Positions 1-8,511 of a DNA stretch of 64,000 bases are shown in pieces. Every line of letters starts with the position of its first letter. The stretch's first letter is position 1. The DNA comes from Verrucomicrobiota bacterium. GTDB lineage: Bacteria > Verrucomicrobiota > Verrucomicrobiia > Chthoniobacterales > UBA6821. The notes beneath the pieces were generated by a model. That model saw only the letters and a list, made by a program, of their open reading frames with translations. It was not told the DNA's origin and ran no database searches. The translations under genes and the position numbers were made by a program. The stretch is from contig JAIOPL010000003.1 of the NCBI GenBank assembly GCA_021413925.1, positions 1-64,000 on the forward strand, read 5' to 3'.

Positions 1-691
1 TAGCGGCCGGTGTTCATTGCCACAGATCGTCACCAAACGACTCTCCAAGTTCAAATCCCTCACATCCATTTTGGATCGCAAATCACTCATCTTGAAGTAT
101 CAACAAAAACCAATCACCCTCTCAACCGGACACTAGTGATAAAGATTAGGAGTATGGCTTGTGCTACTGGTGCAATTGGTGCAAGAGGAATGTAACCGTC
201 TGCGAGGATGAGAATCATAGCTTAGTCGAACAGTTACTAGGCTGCAAATCAGCCGTGATTGTCTTTGTGGTTAAGAGAAACACTCTGAAAAAGGCTGCAT
301 TGGACTTGGAGATCTTCATCACCTTTCAAGCAGCTACAGATATGGTGGAAATTTGACTCATTGCCTCCTCCTCACCTACCTCTCCCACCACCCAAAGGCA
401 ATCCAAGAAGGGATTCGGAAGAGTACGGAAAGATTCTTTTTCGCCCAAATTCTGCGGCTTGCTACTTGCCAAAACTTGCCAAAGGAATTCGTATTTACTC
501 TCTGTAACCCCTATTTTTGGCACTTTTGGGAGATCCAACTACCGACACGCAAACAGCTTTATAAGAGTTGTTTACATGTCTTTTGCTGATTCCGACTGTG
601 GGTTAGAAACCCCCTGCGTCTCAGCGCCTCTGCGGGATTTCCTTCATCCCTTTCATCCCTGTGAATAGTATGCGTCGAAATCAAATCTTCC
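1..691. other. Gene-free leading segment
   Basis: No open reading frame in this stretch resembles a known protein. The ones present are under about 80 codons and have no visible domain, signal peptide or convincing start. Base composition is more AT-rich than in the genes that follow. The last 80 bases contain two copies of dispersed repeat motifs (see 611-665). The segment lies downstream of alaS, which reads away from it, so it could hold the end of a decayed region. I see no RNA gene in it. Confidence 0.5.
611..665. repeat. Two dispersed intergenic repeat motifs side by side
   Basis: The first half reads GCGTCTCAGCGCCTCTGCGG. A related motif in the opposite sense (CCCGCAGGGGCGCAGAGC) is seen at 56981-56998. 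The second half, 641-665, ends TTTCATCCCTGTGAA, which recurs at 26901-26923 and, as its complement, at 26831-26853; relatives occur at 33973-33996 and 34155-34185. These are short, non-coding, low-complexity repeats found only between genes here. Confidence 0.6.
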
Positions 692-3403
692 TTAGATCTT
701 CCCTGCCGCGATCAGTTCCCTGGCCTTAGACAGAGCTGCGGTAATACCTGAGATATCGCGGCCACCGCCTCGTGCGCTGTCTGGCTTGCCTCCACCTTTT
801 CCGCCGACAAGGGGTGCGATCGCAGATATTAATTTGCCTGCGGGAAGGCTGGCCTGATGGGCTTTGCTTACAGAGGCAACGAGTGAGACCGCCCCATCCG
901 AGACTCCTGCAAGCAGGATCACTCCGTCGAATGTCGACTTAAGGGCATCAGCTACGGCCTGCAAAGCATTGCCGTCGGCTCCCGGAACTTCCTCCACGAT
1001 TGAGGGAACCGCCCCTGCAGTGGCTTTATCGATCAGATTCTTGGCAAGTCCGGCGGCTTCGCGCTGATGGAAGGCCTCCAACTCCTTTTCCAGTTCCTTC
1101 TGACGTGCTAGTGTTACCTCGAGCTTCTTCTCCACTTCGGCAAGAGGCGATCCAAGACGTGATGCCAAACTCTGGAGACGCTCGGCATCACTCTTCGAGG
1201 CGCTCCGGGCCTCATGGCCCGCAACGGCTTCGATGCGACGGATTCCAGCCGCCACTGCTGCTTCGCTTAGGATTCGGAAGAGACCGATCTCGCCGGTTCC
1301 ACGGACATGGGTTCCGCCGCAGAGTTCCATCGAGTAGCCATCAAGCGATCCGGGCATGCCTCCGATCTGAACGACACGGACGATATCACCGTACTTATCG
1401 CCGAAGAACTGGAGGATGCCGGGTTGTCCCTTCACCTCGGCATAAGGCAACTCTTGCCAGCTCACCGAGGAATTCTCGAGGATGCGCTCGTTGACAAGGC
1501 GTTCAACGTTGGAGATCTGGTCGGGTGTCAAGGCACCGCTTGAAAAGTCAAAGGTGAGCTTCTCGGCTCCTACGAAGGAACCTTTTTGGGAAAGCGTCTC
1601 ACCAAGAACTTCGCGCAGAGCCCAATGCAGGAGATGGGTGACGGTGTGATGGCGTTGGATGGAGGCACGCCGCGGATGCTCGATGGAGAGAATGACAGTG
1701 GCTCCCGGGAGTGGGGCGTCCTCGCCTTCGGTCAGCTCCAGGAAATGAAGCCATGTGGGACCATTCTTCTGAATGTCGGTGACCCTCCAAAGAGAGCCTC
1801 CGGTCGTCAGCGATCCGGTGTCCCCAAGCTGTCCTCCCATTTCGGCATAGCAGACGGAGCGATCAAGAATGACTGCTGTCCGGTCCTTGATACGGACGAT
1901 CTCCAATACCGTGGCCTCGGTCTCTGCTGAATCGAATCCCGTGAAGGCCGTGGGGGTTGTCGTCTCAAGCGAGGAGACGCTGATGATTTCCTTTTTCTGG
2001 GCTGCACGCGCGCGTGCGCGTTGCTGCTGCATGAGGATCTCGAAGCCTGCATGATCGACGGAGAGTCCGCGCTCGCGAGCAAGGAGTTCGGTGAGGTCGA
2101 GTGGGAATCCCTGCTCGTCATAGAGGCGGAAAGCCACCTCGCCGGAGATCTCCTTCCCCTTCGTTGCCTCGGCCTCGAAGAGTGTTAGTCCCTTGTCCAG
2201 GGTCTTGTGAAAGGCCTCTTCCTCCCGCTTCAGCGTCTCGGTGATGAGGGATTCCTTGGCGCGCAGCTCCGGAAAGGCATCTCCCATGAGGGATGCCAGG
2301 ACCGGGGTGAGTTTATGGAGAAATGGGCCGTTGAAGCCGAGTGTGCGGCCGTAGCGGACGGCGCGACGGAGGATGCGGCGTAGGACGTAGTGACGTTCGG
2401 CATTGCCGGGCTGGATGTTGTCGGCGATCGCGAACCCGAGCGTGCGCAGGTGATCGGCAATGACACGGAAGGCAATGTCATCCTTCTCCTGATCCGTGAC
2501 GGGAATCATCGCTCCATCGCCCGAGGGTTGAGGAAGGGTCGAGCCGTACTTCCTGCCGCAGAGGGTGCCGATCGCTTCGAAGATCGGGCGGAAGAGATCA
2601 GTCTCGTAGTTGGAGATCACGACATTGCTGAACTCTGTGAACCCCTTCGTGCATTGGATCACGGAGCAGACTCGCTCGAAGCCCATTCCGGTATCGACAT
2701 GGCAGGCAGGGAGAGGAACGAAGCTGCCATCGGGGTTGGCATTGAATTGGATGAAGACCAGGTTCCAGATCTCGATGCACTCGGCGCTACCTTTGTTGAC
2801 GAGGGCTCCCTTGGTGTCGCCAGCCGGAGTCAGGTCGATATGCAGCTCCGAACACGGGCCGCAAGGCCCAGTCTCACCCATCATCCAGAAATTATCCTTC
2901 CGGTTGCCGGGAACGACATGGATCGCGGGATCGAGTCCCTTGGAGAGGAAAAATTCTGACCAGAGTGCGTGGGCCTCGGCATCGAAGGATGCCGGATCGC
3001 CTTCAGCTGGGCTGTAGACCGTTGCATAGAGACGCTCGGCGGGGAATTTCCAGCGCTCGACGAGCAGCTCCCATGCCCAGGTGATAGCCTCTTTCTTGAA
3101 GTAATCGCCGAAGGACCAGTTTCCCAGCATCTCGAAAAAGGTGTGGTGGTAGGTGTCGAGCCCGACATCCTCGAGGTCGTTGTGCTTGCCTCCGGCTCGG
3201 ATACACTTCTGGGTGTCGGCGGCACGCGCTGGGGAATAGGAACAGGGCGTTGTGCCAAGAAAGATCGGCACGAACTGGTTCATCCCGGCGTTCGTGAAGA
3301 GAAGGTTAGGGGAGTCGGGCAGGAGGCTGGAGGAAGGGACGATGGTGTGCTCCTTGCTGCGGAAGAAATCGAGGAACGAACGGCGGATCTCGGTGGAGGT
3401 CAT
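692..3403 (-). CDS. alaS: Alanyl-tRNA synthetase
   Basis: Class II aminoacyl-tRNA synthetase that attaches alanine to tRNA-Ala in the cytoplasm. The 903-residue product is about the usual length (870-900). The N-terminus has the family's opening layout (TSTEIRRSFLDFF, then LLFTNAGMNQF), followed by the tRNA-recognition region. An editing domain carries the zinc-binding HTVTH near residue 586 and CGGTH near residue 693. A glycine-rich C-terminal end (GGKGGGKPD) belongs to the C-Ala domain. The ATG at 3403 is preceded on its own strand by a C/T-rich tract ending TTCTTCCC and has no Shine-Dalgarno sequence. It is the last gene of a minus-strand run but is separated from the upstream DUF4340 gene by 111 bp of repeat-like sequence, so it may be transcribed separately. 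Identification is secure. Confidence 0.97.
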   Translation of the reverse strand: MTSTEIRRSFLDFFRSKEHTIVPSSSLLPDSPNLLFTNAGMNQFVPIFLGTTPCSYSPARAADTQKCIRAGGKHNDLEDVGLDTYHHTFFEMLGNWSFGDYFKKEAITWAWELLVERWKFPAERLYATVYSPAEGDPASFDAEAHALWSEFFLSKGLDPAIHVVPGNRKDNFWMMGETGPCGPCSELHIDLTPAGDTKGALVNKGSAECIEIWNLVFIQFNANPDGSFVPLPACHVDTGMGFERVCSVIQCTKGFTEFSNVVISNYETDLFRPIFEAIGTLCGRKYGSTLPQPSGDGAMIPVTDQEKDDIAFRVIADHLRTLGFAIADNIQPGNAERHYVLRRILRRAVRYGRTLGFNGPFLHKLTPVLASLMGDAFPELRAKESLITETLKREEEAFHKTLDKGLTLFEAEATKGKEISGEVAFRLYDEQGFPLDLTELLARERGLSVDHAGFEILMQQQRARARAAQKKEIISVSSLETTTPTAFTGFDSAETEATVLEIVRIKDRTAVILDRSVCYAEMGGQLGDTGSLTTGGSLWRVTDIQKNGPTWLHFLELTEGEDAPLPGATVILSIEHPRRASIQRHHTVTHLLHWALREVLGETLSQKGSFVGAEKLTFDFSSGALTPDQISNVERLVNERILENSSVSWQELPYAEVKGQPGILQFFGDKYGDIVRVVQIGGMPGSLDGYSMELCGGTHVRGTGEIGLFRILSEAAVAAGIRRIEAVAGHEARSASKSDAERLQSLASRLGSPLAEVEKKLEVTLARQKELEKELEAFHQREAAGLAKNLIDKATAGAVPSIVEEVPGADGNALQAVADALKSTFDGVILLAGVSDGAVSLVASVSKAHQASLPAGKLISAIAPLVGGKGGGKPDSARGGGRDISGITAALSKARELIAAGKI

Positions 3404-3411
3404 GGGAAGAA

Positions 3412-3442
3412 AAGGATGAAGGAAGAATTATGAATGATGAAG
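3412..3442. repeat. AAGGATGAAGG-type intergenic repeat
   Basis: The sequence AAGGATGAAGGAAGAATTAT and what follows is close to the complement of the CATCCTTCATAATTCATC tract at 16960-16977. It belongs to the same family of low-complexity intergenic tracts as 34441-34541. It lies immediately upstream of alaS and forms its C/T-rich leader when read on the minus strand. Confidence 0.4.
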
Positions 3443-3514
3443 GAAGCCGATGAATCGGATGGGTAGGTAATCAGAAACAGAGTGATCGTTTCAACGCTGC
3501 AACTTTTTAACCTT

Positions 3515-4936
3515 TCAACGCTTTAAGGCTTCACTGACTACGCTCGGACCCTTCGTCAACTCCAGGGAGCTTTCCGGGAGGATCATGAGATCCGAGGAAG
3601 TACCTTCGCGGAAGGAAACAAATCCATTCCGGGCCGTCCCAAAGGCATACTCCGCCAGGATCAGGTCGCCGGCTGCTTCCTCGGCGGTATTTTCCGAAAG
3701 ATGGGCGATGAAGCGGATAACGGTGGGATGAGTCAATCCGACGCTTTCCAACTTCTCGGGTGTTGACGGTTCGAAGGTGCTGGCGGTCAGTGATTGCAGC
3801 TTTTCAAACCAAGTGCTGACTTCTGCCGCCGCAAGAGTTCCTATGCCACTACCGGTAATTTCCCAATCATCGCTTCCCTTTTTACGCGAAAGAGTGAACG
3901 TCGTTGCTTGGTTGCTTGTTTGTTCCTGGGGATGAATCCCGATCTCGATTTTATCCACGGCATCCAGGCGCAACGGCTTTGGCTGTCTTGACCGGAGCGT
4001 CGAGGGAGTGACTTCAAGAAACCTTGCCAATCCGGGAACAATGCAGATTCCTGGTCTGTCGCTGCAGCTCACATAATGACTCTCCGGGGATCCTGCAACG
4101 GCTGATCCGATAGTGATCGTCACCGGCGATTTGCTTCCTGATTCATGTGCCGAGATGACAATAGCCGACGAGTCCATCCCAGAGTTAACGGGATCTGTTC
4201 CTGCGGGTATCCAATGATCGACCTTGGACGATACGAGACTTGTCGCCCAGTCGACCACGGCCTTGCCGTTACCCCGAGAGGTCATGGGGCTCGTGAGATT
4301 CCAACCAGAATCCCCTTTTTGTAGGGAGAGGCGCTGAAAAACCGATCCCTTGGTGAAGTTGATTGACTCCAGGCGGTCGGGATCAAGGGAGGTCAGGCGA
4401 GGATCCCGGAACTCCTCCACAGGTCGGAAGGCCGTCTCCACTAAATCCGAAGGAATCAGATAAACCGTTTTGCCCCCATCCAATCGGGCGTAGATCTGAT
4501 CTTTTGCGGCACCCTCAATGCCGAATGCAAGTGTTCTGCTTGTTCCATCCATTCCGTCGAAAAATGTCAGCGCGCGCTTCGGCATGTTGAGATCGAGTGA
4601 TTTCATGGTCACGTTTCCCTTCAGATCAGAGGGTTTTAAGATGTCGAGAGGAGTAATTCCAGCCGCCCCCTCAAGCAGTGAACGGATCAATCGTGCATTG
4701 GCCCGGTCAGAACTGGCACTGGAGAGAGACCCTAATCCGACCATCCAAGTTCCGTTTTGCTTATTCAGCACGATCTCCCCTCCACCCTCCCGGATAGTGA
4801 TCTTCATGACATCTGCTGGACGGAGGTTCAGCAGCGGCTCCGTGGCAGAACGGGTGTGCGATCGCCCGGAAAAAAACAGAATGATCAGGGCTGCAGCCGC
4901 CAGGAACAGAAGGGCCAGCGTTCCTTTCCAGCTCAC
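3515..4936 (-). CDS. DUF4340 domain protein, membrane-anchored
   Basis: The 473-residue protein begins with a single hydrophobic anchor (residues 5-23, LALLFLAAAALIILFF) and then a long, probably periplasmic, region. Its layout (anchor, an ADVMKITI strand, repeated beta-rich blocks that weigh residues against a calculation-like W.(V/L) pattern) fits the DUF4340 family, whose members are commonly encoded behind GldG-like proteins. It overlaps the upstream GldG-like gene by 4 bp (ATGA), so translation is probably coupled and the two act together. It is the last gene of a gldA-gldF-gldG-DUF4340 order. The biochemical role of DUF4340 is not known; a periplasmic accessory of the ABC complex is an inference. 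Confidence 0.8.
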   Translation of the reverse strand: MSWKGTLALLFLAAAALIILFFSGRSHTRSATEPLLNLRPADVMKITIREGGGEIVLNKQNGTWMVGLGSLSSASSDRANARLIRSLLEGAAGITPLDILKPSDLKGNVTMKSLDLNMPKRALTFFDGMDGTSRTLAFGIEGAAKDQIYARLDGGKTVYLIPSDLVETAFRPVEEFRDPRLTSLDPDRLESINFTKGSVFQRLSLQKGDSGWNLTSPMTSRGNGKAVVDWATSLVSSKVDHWIPAGTDPVNSGMDSSAIVISAHESGSKSPVTITIGSAVAGSPESHYVSCSDRPGICIVPGLARFLEVTPSTLRSRQPKPLRLDAVDKIEIGIHPQEQTSNQATTFTLSRKKGSDDWEITGSGIGTLAAAEVSTWFEKLQSLTASTFEPSTPEKLESVGLTHPTVIRFIAHLSENTAEEAAGDLILAEYAFGTARNGFVSFREGTSSDLMILPESSLELTKGPSVVSEALKR

Positions 4937-6525
4937 GAGCGCCTCCTCCAGAGGACGATGATGCCAAGTAGTGCCGCGGCCATGGGGATTACCAGCATGG
5001 TCCAGAGAGCCAGAAAGCGGAGTTGCTGCTCATCCAGATTCAGCGTGAAGAATTCCTTGGTCTTGGGAGTGGTGCCGGCGAGTCGGGTGCGGTCGATGAG
5101 GGTATTCATCGCGCTGGAAAAGAAATCGAGGCCCGTTTCGGCAAGGTACTTGTCCTTGAGGAACTCACTGTTGCCGACGACGACCATACGCGACGCCCCC
5201 AGGGCCAATCGGTCGTCATGCACGCCACCGAGATCGGTCATGGCCGCAATGACGACTGGGAAGAAGGTGTCCCGGGCAGGGTCGAAGGTGATACCCTTGC
5301 CATCAGAATTCGCGTACTTGGAGCAGCCCCGGAATCCATGGATGGCCCGGATGAGTGGTCGAGTGGTCCCTTGGACGGCCGCTGTCACCGGGGTGTTCGA
5401 TGATAAGGTCGTGGTGGTTGACTCTGTGTTGGTTGAGGGAGCCGGAGCGGAGGGCGGGATCGGGTTGGAGAGCAGTTTATCACGCTGGTCGTTGATCGCG
5501 AGGGAACGGGTGTTTCCAGTCATAAGGATGTTCATCCCCACAAGGTGTGAGGTGATCTCAGAGCCAGCAAAGAACTCACCGGTCACATCTCGCAGAATGA
5601 CCATCGTTCCGCCAAGATTGACTAGGCGCAGGACGCGATCGTTGCGCGCGATGATGTTGCCCGATTCGGCAAGGAAGGCATCCAATTCAGGCGTTTCCCC
5701 GGTTGGATCCAGCAGGATCATGAGGTGCCCCTCCGCCTTCCAATACGATTTCAGGGCCGCCATCTCGTCCGGTGAGGGATCGAAATGAGCCCCGTCAATG
5801 ACTACCAGCGCCGCATCCTTGGGCACGGAGGCTGTCTCTGCAAGGTTCAACGGGGCAACCATGATGTTCTGCCGCTTTAGGTTCTGTCCCACAAGTTGGA
5901 GAGGTGGAACGCCGGGGAGGCCCTCTCCGTGACCCTGGAGGAAGTAGGCTTTCTTGTTTGATGCGGGTTCGATCAGGGCAATCAGCGCAGAGGTGAGAAT
6001 CTGCTCTCCACGAAAGGCTACCAATCGGGGGCGGTCTCCGTACTGGGTCGGAGCTGTGTCGTATTCCCCCATCTCCGGCGCGGGAATGATGGTCGAGCGC
6101 CCATTGTATTCCACGATGATGACATTCTCTCCGCCGGAGAACTTGTAGCGGGCTTGTAGTTCGTGAGCGCGCGCAGGGTTTCTCAGTGGATCGATACGCT
6201 CGACGGTGAGGTCACGATAGTGGTGCGCGTAGAACTGGAATTCCCGCAGGAGCGCCGTGATGTCGCCATAGAGTTCGGCGCCGGGGGAGGCGGAGCTAGG
6301 TGAGAAATAGATAATGACCCGCACCGGTGCTTTCAGGAACCACATTATCTCCTTGGACTGACTGGAGAGCTCGTACTTGTGGGATCGACTGAAATCGTAG
6401 CGGCGGTAGTGGTTGAGCGACCATCCGACGATGCTGCCTGCCGCGATCAGCGCCGCGGCGATCTGCAGCATGACACGGAGGCGGATACTGCGCAGGTGGG
6501 AGGGCTTTCTGTCTTGGGATGCCAT
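4933..6525 (-). CDS. GldG-like ABC transporter auxiliary protein
   Basis: The 530-residue protein has an N-terminal membrane segment (about residues 18-38), a large extracytoplasmic region and a C-terminal membrane segment (about residues 505-525, MLVIPMAAALLGIIVL) followed by RRRS. The motif order resembles the ABC-type auxiliary family (PF09822; GldG in Bacteroidota): KAPVRVIIYFS, then LLREFQFYA, then AYFLQGHGEG, which is the typical (F)L.GHGE signature. A proline/serine/threonine-rich stretch near residues 350-375 looks like a flexible linker. It follows the permease gene by 27 bp and overlaps DUF4340 by 4 bp. GldG partners GldA/GldF in gliding bacteria, but related cassettes occur in many non-gliders, so motility should not be assumed. 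Confidence 0.82.
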   Translation of the reverse strand: MASQDRKPSHLRSIRLRVMLQIAAALIAAGSIVGWSLNHYRRYDFSRSHKYELSSQSKEIMWFLKAPVRVIIYFSPSSASPGAELYGDITALLREFQFYAHHYRDLTVERIDPLRNPARAHELQARYKFSGGENVIIVEYNGRSTIIPAPEMGEYDTAPTQYGDRPRLVAFRGEQILTSALIALIEPASNKKAYFLQGHGEGLPGVPPLQLVGQNLKRQNIMVAPLNLAETASVPKDAALVVIDGAHFDPSPDEMAALKSYWKAEGHLMILLDPTGETPELDAFLAESGNIIARNDRVLRLVNLGGTMVILRDVTGEFFAGSEITSHLVGMNILMTGNTRSLAINDQRDKLLSNPIPPSAPAPSTNTESTTTTLSSNTPVTAAVQGTTRPLIRAIHGFRGCSKYANSDGKGITFDPARDTFFPVVIAAMTDLGGVHDDRLALGASRMVVVGNSEFLKDKYLAETGLDFFSSAMNTLIDRTRLAGTTPKTKEFFTLNLDEQQLRFLALWTMLVIPMAAALLGIIVLWRRRS

Positions 6526-6552
6526 GATGCGAGGGGCGAAAAGAATAGGGGA

Positions 6553-7308
6553 TCAGGAGCGCCAGCGGCGGGCTTGGAAGCTCTGGAGTGTCAGGAAGAG
6601 AAAGAGCCCTGTCATCACGAGGTACCAGACCACCGGCCTTGTGTCGAAGATCCCGCGGGAGAACTGGGTCATCTGATCGATCGGGGAGAAGGTGATCGTG
6701 ATCCCTTGCATCATCGTATCGACATGGCCCACTAGGAAGGAGAGGAGTCCTGTCAGGAAAAAGAGTGCGATCACGGCGAAGGTGATCACCGCTGCGGTGA
6801 TCTGGTGGCGCGTGAGCGAGGAACAGAAGCAGCCGAGTGAGAGATAGAACATCCCCATGAGGAGAAGCAACAGATAGGAACCGACAAAGGCACCAATGGC
6901 ACCAGCCGACGTGAGATGGGTCTGCCACCAGAAGATCAGAAAGTAGAGACCCGTCGGCATCCAGAGGAACGCGTAGAGAAAGAGGACGCCCAAGAACTTG
7001 GCGAGCACCACCTGAGTGTCACGCACTGGAGCCGTCATGAGAGGTTCGATGGTGCCGCTGCGGTATTCCTCCGAGTAGAGGCGCATCGTGAGTAGCGGAA
7101 AAAGCAGCAGGAAGGAGAACCAGAAAAAGACCGTATTGAAGAAGGACTCCACCACGGTCACTTCCGTTGGTCCGTGATTCAGGACGGAGACACCGGCGTA
7201 GAAATTGAAGCCCGTGACCAATAGCAGGAAAAAGAGGATCACCCAGGCCATGGGTGTCTGGAAGGCCGAGGCGACCTCCCGTTTCCAGAGGATCCAAAAA
7301 ATTCTCAT
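6553..7308 (-). CDS. ABC-2 type permease, GldF-like
   Basis: The 251-residue integral membrane protein has about six hydrophobic segments. It starts with the usual cytoplasmic lead-in MRIFWILWKREVASAF followed by a membrane helix (WVILFFLLLVTGFNFYAG). The motif EEYRSGTIEPLMTAPV, near residues 80-95, is characteristic of ABC-2 permeases of the GldF/NosY type. Its start overlaps the end of the ATPase gene by 4 bp, so permease and ATPase are almost certainly made and assembled together. The substrate cannot be told from sequence. Confidence 0.88.
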   Translation of the reverse strand: MRIFWILWKREVASAFQTPMAWVILFFLLLVTGFNFYAGVSVLNHGPTEVTVVESFFNTVFFWFSFLLLFPLLTMRLYSEEYRSGTIEPLMTAPVRDTQVVLAKFLGVLFLYAFLWMPTGLYFLIFWWQTHLTSAGAIGAFVGSYLLLLLMGMFYLSLGCFCSSLTRHQITAAVITFAVIALFFLTGLLSFLVGHVDTMMQGITITFSPIDQMTQFSRGIFDTRPVVWYLVMTGLFLFLTLQSFQARRWRS

Positions 7309-8336
7309 AGCTTGGCAGGCTCCTTGGTTGACGTCTTCCTCTCCGGCGTGCCGGGGATTCGGTCGACGAACGAAGTAAAGATCTCTTCGAGGGATGATTC
7401 GTGCGCCGAGAGTTCCCTGAGCTTCCAGCCTCTACGCACAGCCTCCTCGAAGAGTGCGGGGCGCGGGTCCCCAGAGGAGGATGAAGATAAAGATGGGATA
7501 ATCTCGTAACGGGTCCAACTAGAGGTGGAGTTGGTGGAGGATGGGATGCCTTCTGCAAGGGATGCCGAGGCGACTTCTTCCAGGGATTGCAGGATCGCGA
7601 GCACGGCCTCCGAGTTGGCCCGATCGGCGGTCTGGATTTCCATTCTCACCGAGCCCGAGAGAGCAATGCCGGAGCGTTCCCGTAACTCTGCGGGCGTGCC
7701 GGTCGCGACGATATGCCCCTTGTTAATGATAAGGACGCGGGAACAGGTCATCTCCACCTCGCTCAGGATATGGCTGGAAAGCAGGATTGTATGCCGCTTC
7801 GCCAGTCCCTTGATGAGTTCCCTGACTTCACGGATCTGACCCGGGTCGAGACCTATGGTCGGTTCGTCGAGGATAAGGATGTCGGGTTCATTCACCAGAG
7901 CATCAGCAAGTCCAACGCGCTGGCGGTATCCCTTGGAGAGAGTTCCTATGAGCTGATTGCGAACATGACTGATGGTGCAGAGCTCCAGGGCATCCTCAAC
8001 CTTTTCGGTGATACGGCGGGAGCGGACTCCTTTTAGGGCGGCTCGGTAGCGGAGGTATTCTCCGACGCGCATCTCGGGATAGAGAGGAACGTTTTCGGGA
8101 AGGTAGCCGATCCGGGACCGTGCCTTGAGCGACTGGCTCAGGATATCGAAACCCGCGATCCTCACCTCGCCCGCATCTGCTGGGAGATATCCGCTGAGGA
8201 TTTTCATCGTCGTGCTCTTGCCGGCGCCGTTAGGCCCCAGGAAGCCGACCACCTCGCCTCGATCGACCGAGAAAGAGAGATCCCGGACGGCATCGGTCGC
8301 GCCGTAGCTTTTAGTGAGTCCTTGGACAGAGATCAT
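7305..8336 (-). CDS. ABC transporter ATP-binding protein, GldA-like
   Basis: The 343-residue ATPase shows Walker A GPNGAGKST (34-42), the Q-loop region near residue 80, signature LSKGYRQR (133-140), Walker B ILILDEPT (153-160) and the switch histidine in LLSSHILSEVE near 188. It energises the GldF-like permease encoded next to it. Residues about 263-292 form a serine/threonine/proline-rich stretch (PSSTNSTSSW, then SLSSSSSGDPRP) interrupting the C-terminal region. In DNA it contains a small hairpin (CCAACT/AGTTGG) and looks like an insertion relative to typical GldA proteins. The start codon is preceded by a C/T-rich leader without a Shine-Dalgarno sequence. It is the first gene of the four-gene minus-strand operon and is divergent from sucA. 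Confidence 0.9.
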   Translation of the reverse strand: MISVQGLTKSYGATDAVRDLSFSVDRGEVVGFLGPNGAGKSTTMKILSGYLPADAGEVRIAGFDILSQSLKARSRIGYLPENVPLYPEMRVGEYLRYRAALKGVRSRRITEKVEDALELCTISHVRNQLIGTLSKGYRQRVGLADALVNEPDILILDEPTIGLDPGQIREVRELIKGLAKRHTILLSSHILSEVEMTCSRVLIINKGHIVATGTPAELRERSGIALSGSVRMEIQTADRANSEAVLAILQSLEEVASASLAEGIPSSTNSTSSWTRYEIIPSLSSSSSGDPRPALFEEAVRRGWKLRELSAHESSLEEIFTSFVDRIPGTPERKTSTKEPAKL

Positions 8337-8511
8337 GCGGAGGCCGGGAAGATAAGAAAACTAACTGCTATGAGCCGGCGGTGCAAGAATGCTCGGGCAG
8401 CCGACATTGCCAGCTTGCTCCTCTCCACTTATCTGTTAAAGAATAAGATTTCTGTGTCCTTGCTGGGAAAATCCAGCTTGAGCCACGGATGACACGACTT
8501 TTCATACCTTC

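Noticed and set aside
1-691. Small genes at the left end
   Set aside because: Frames of 60-80 codons are present in several phases, but none has a plausible start context, a domain or a neighbour that would support it.
4933-8336. Proof of gliding motility
   Set aside because: GldA/F/G-like ABC cassettes occur in many non-gliding bacteria; no sprA, gldK-N or gldJ is visible.
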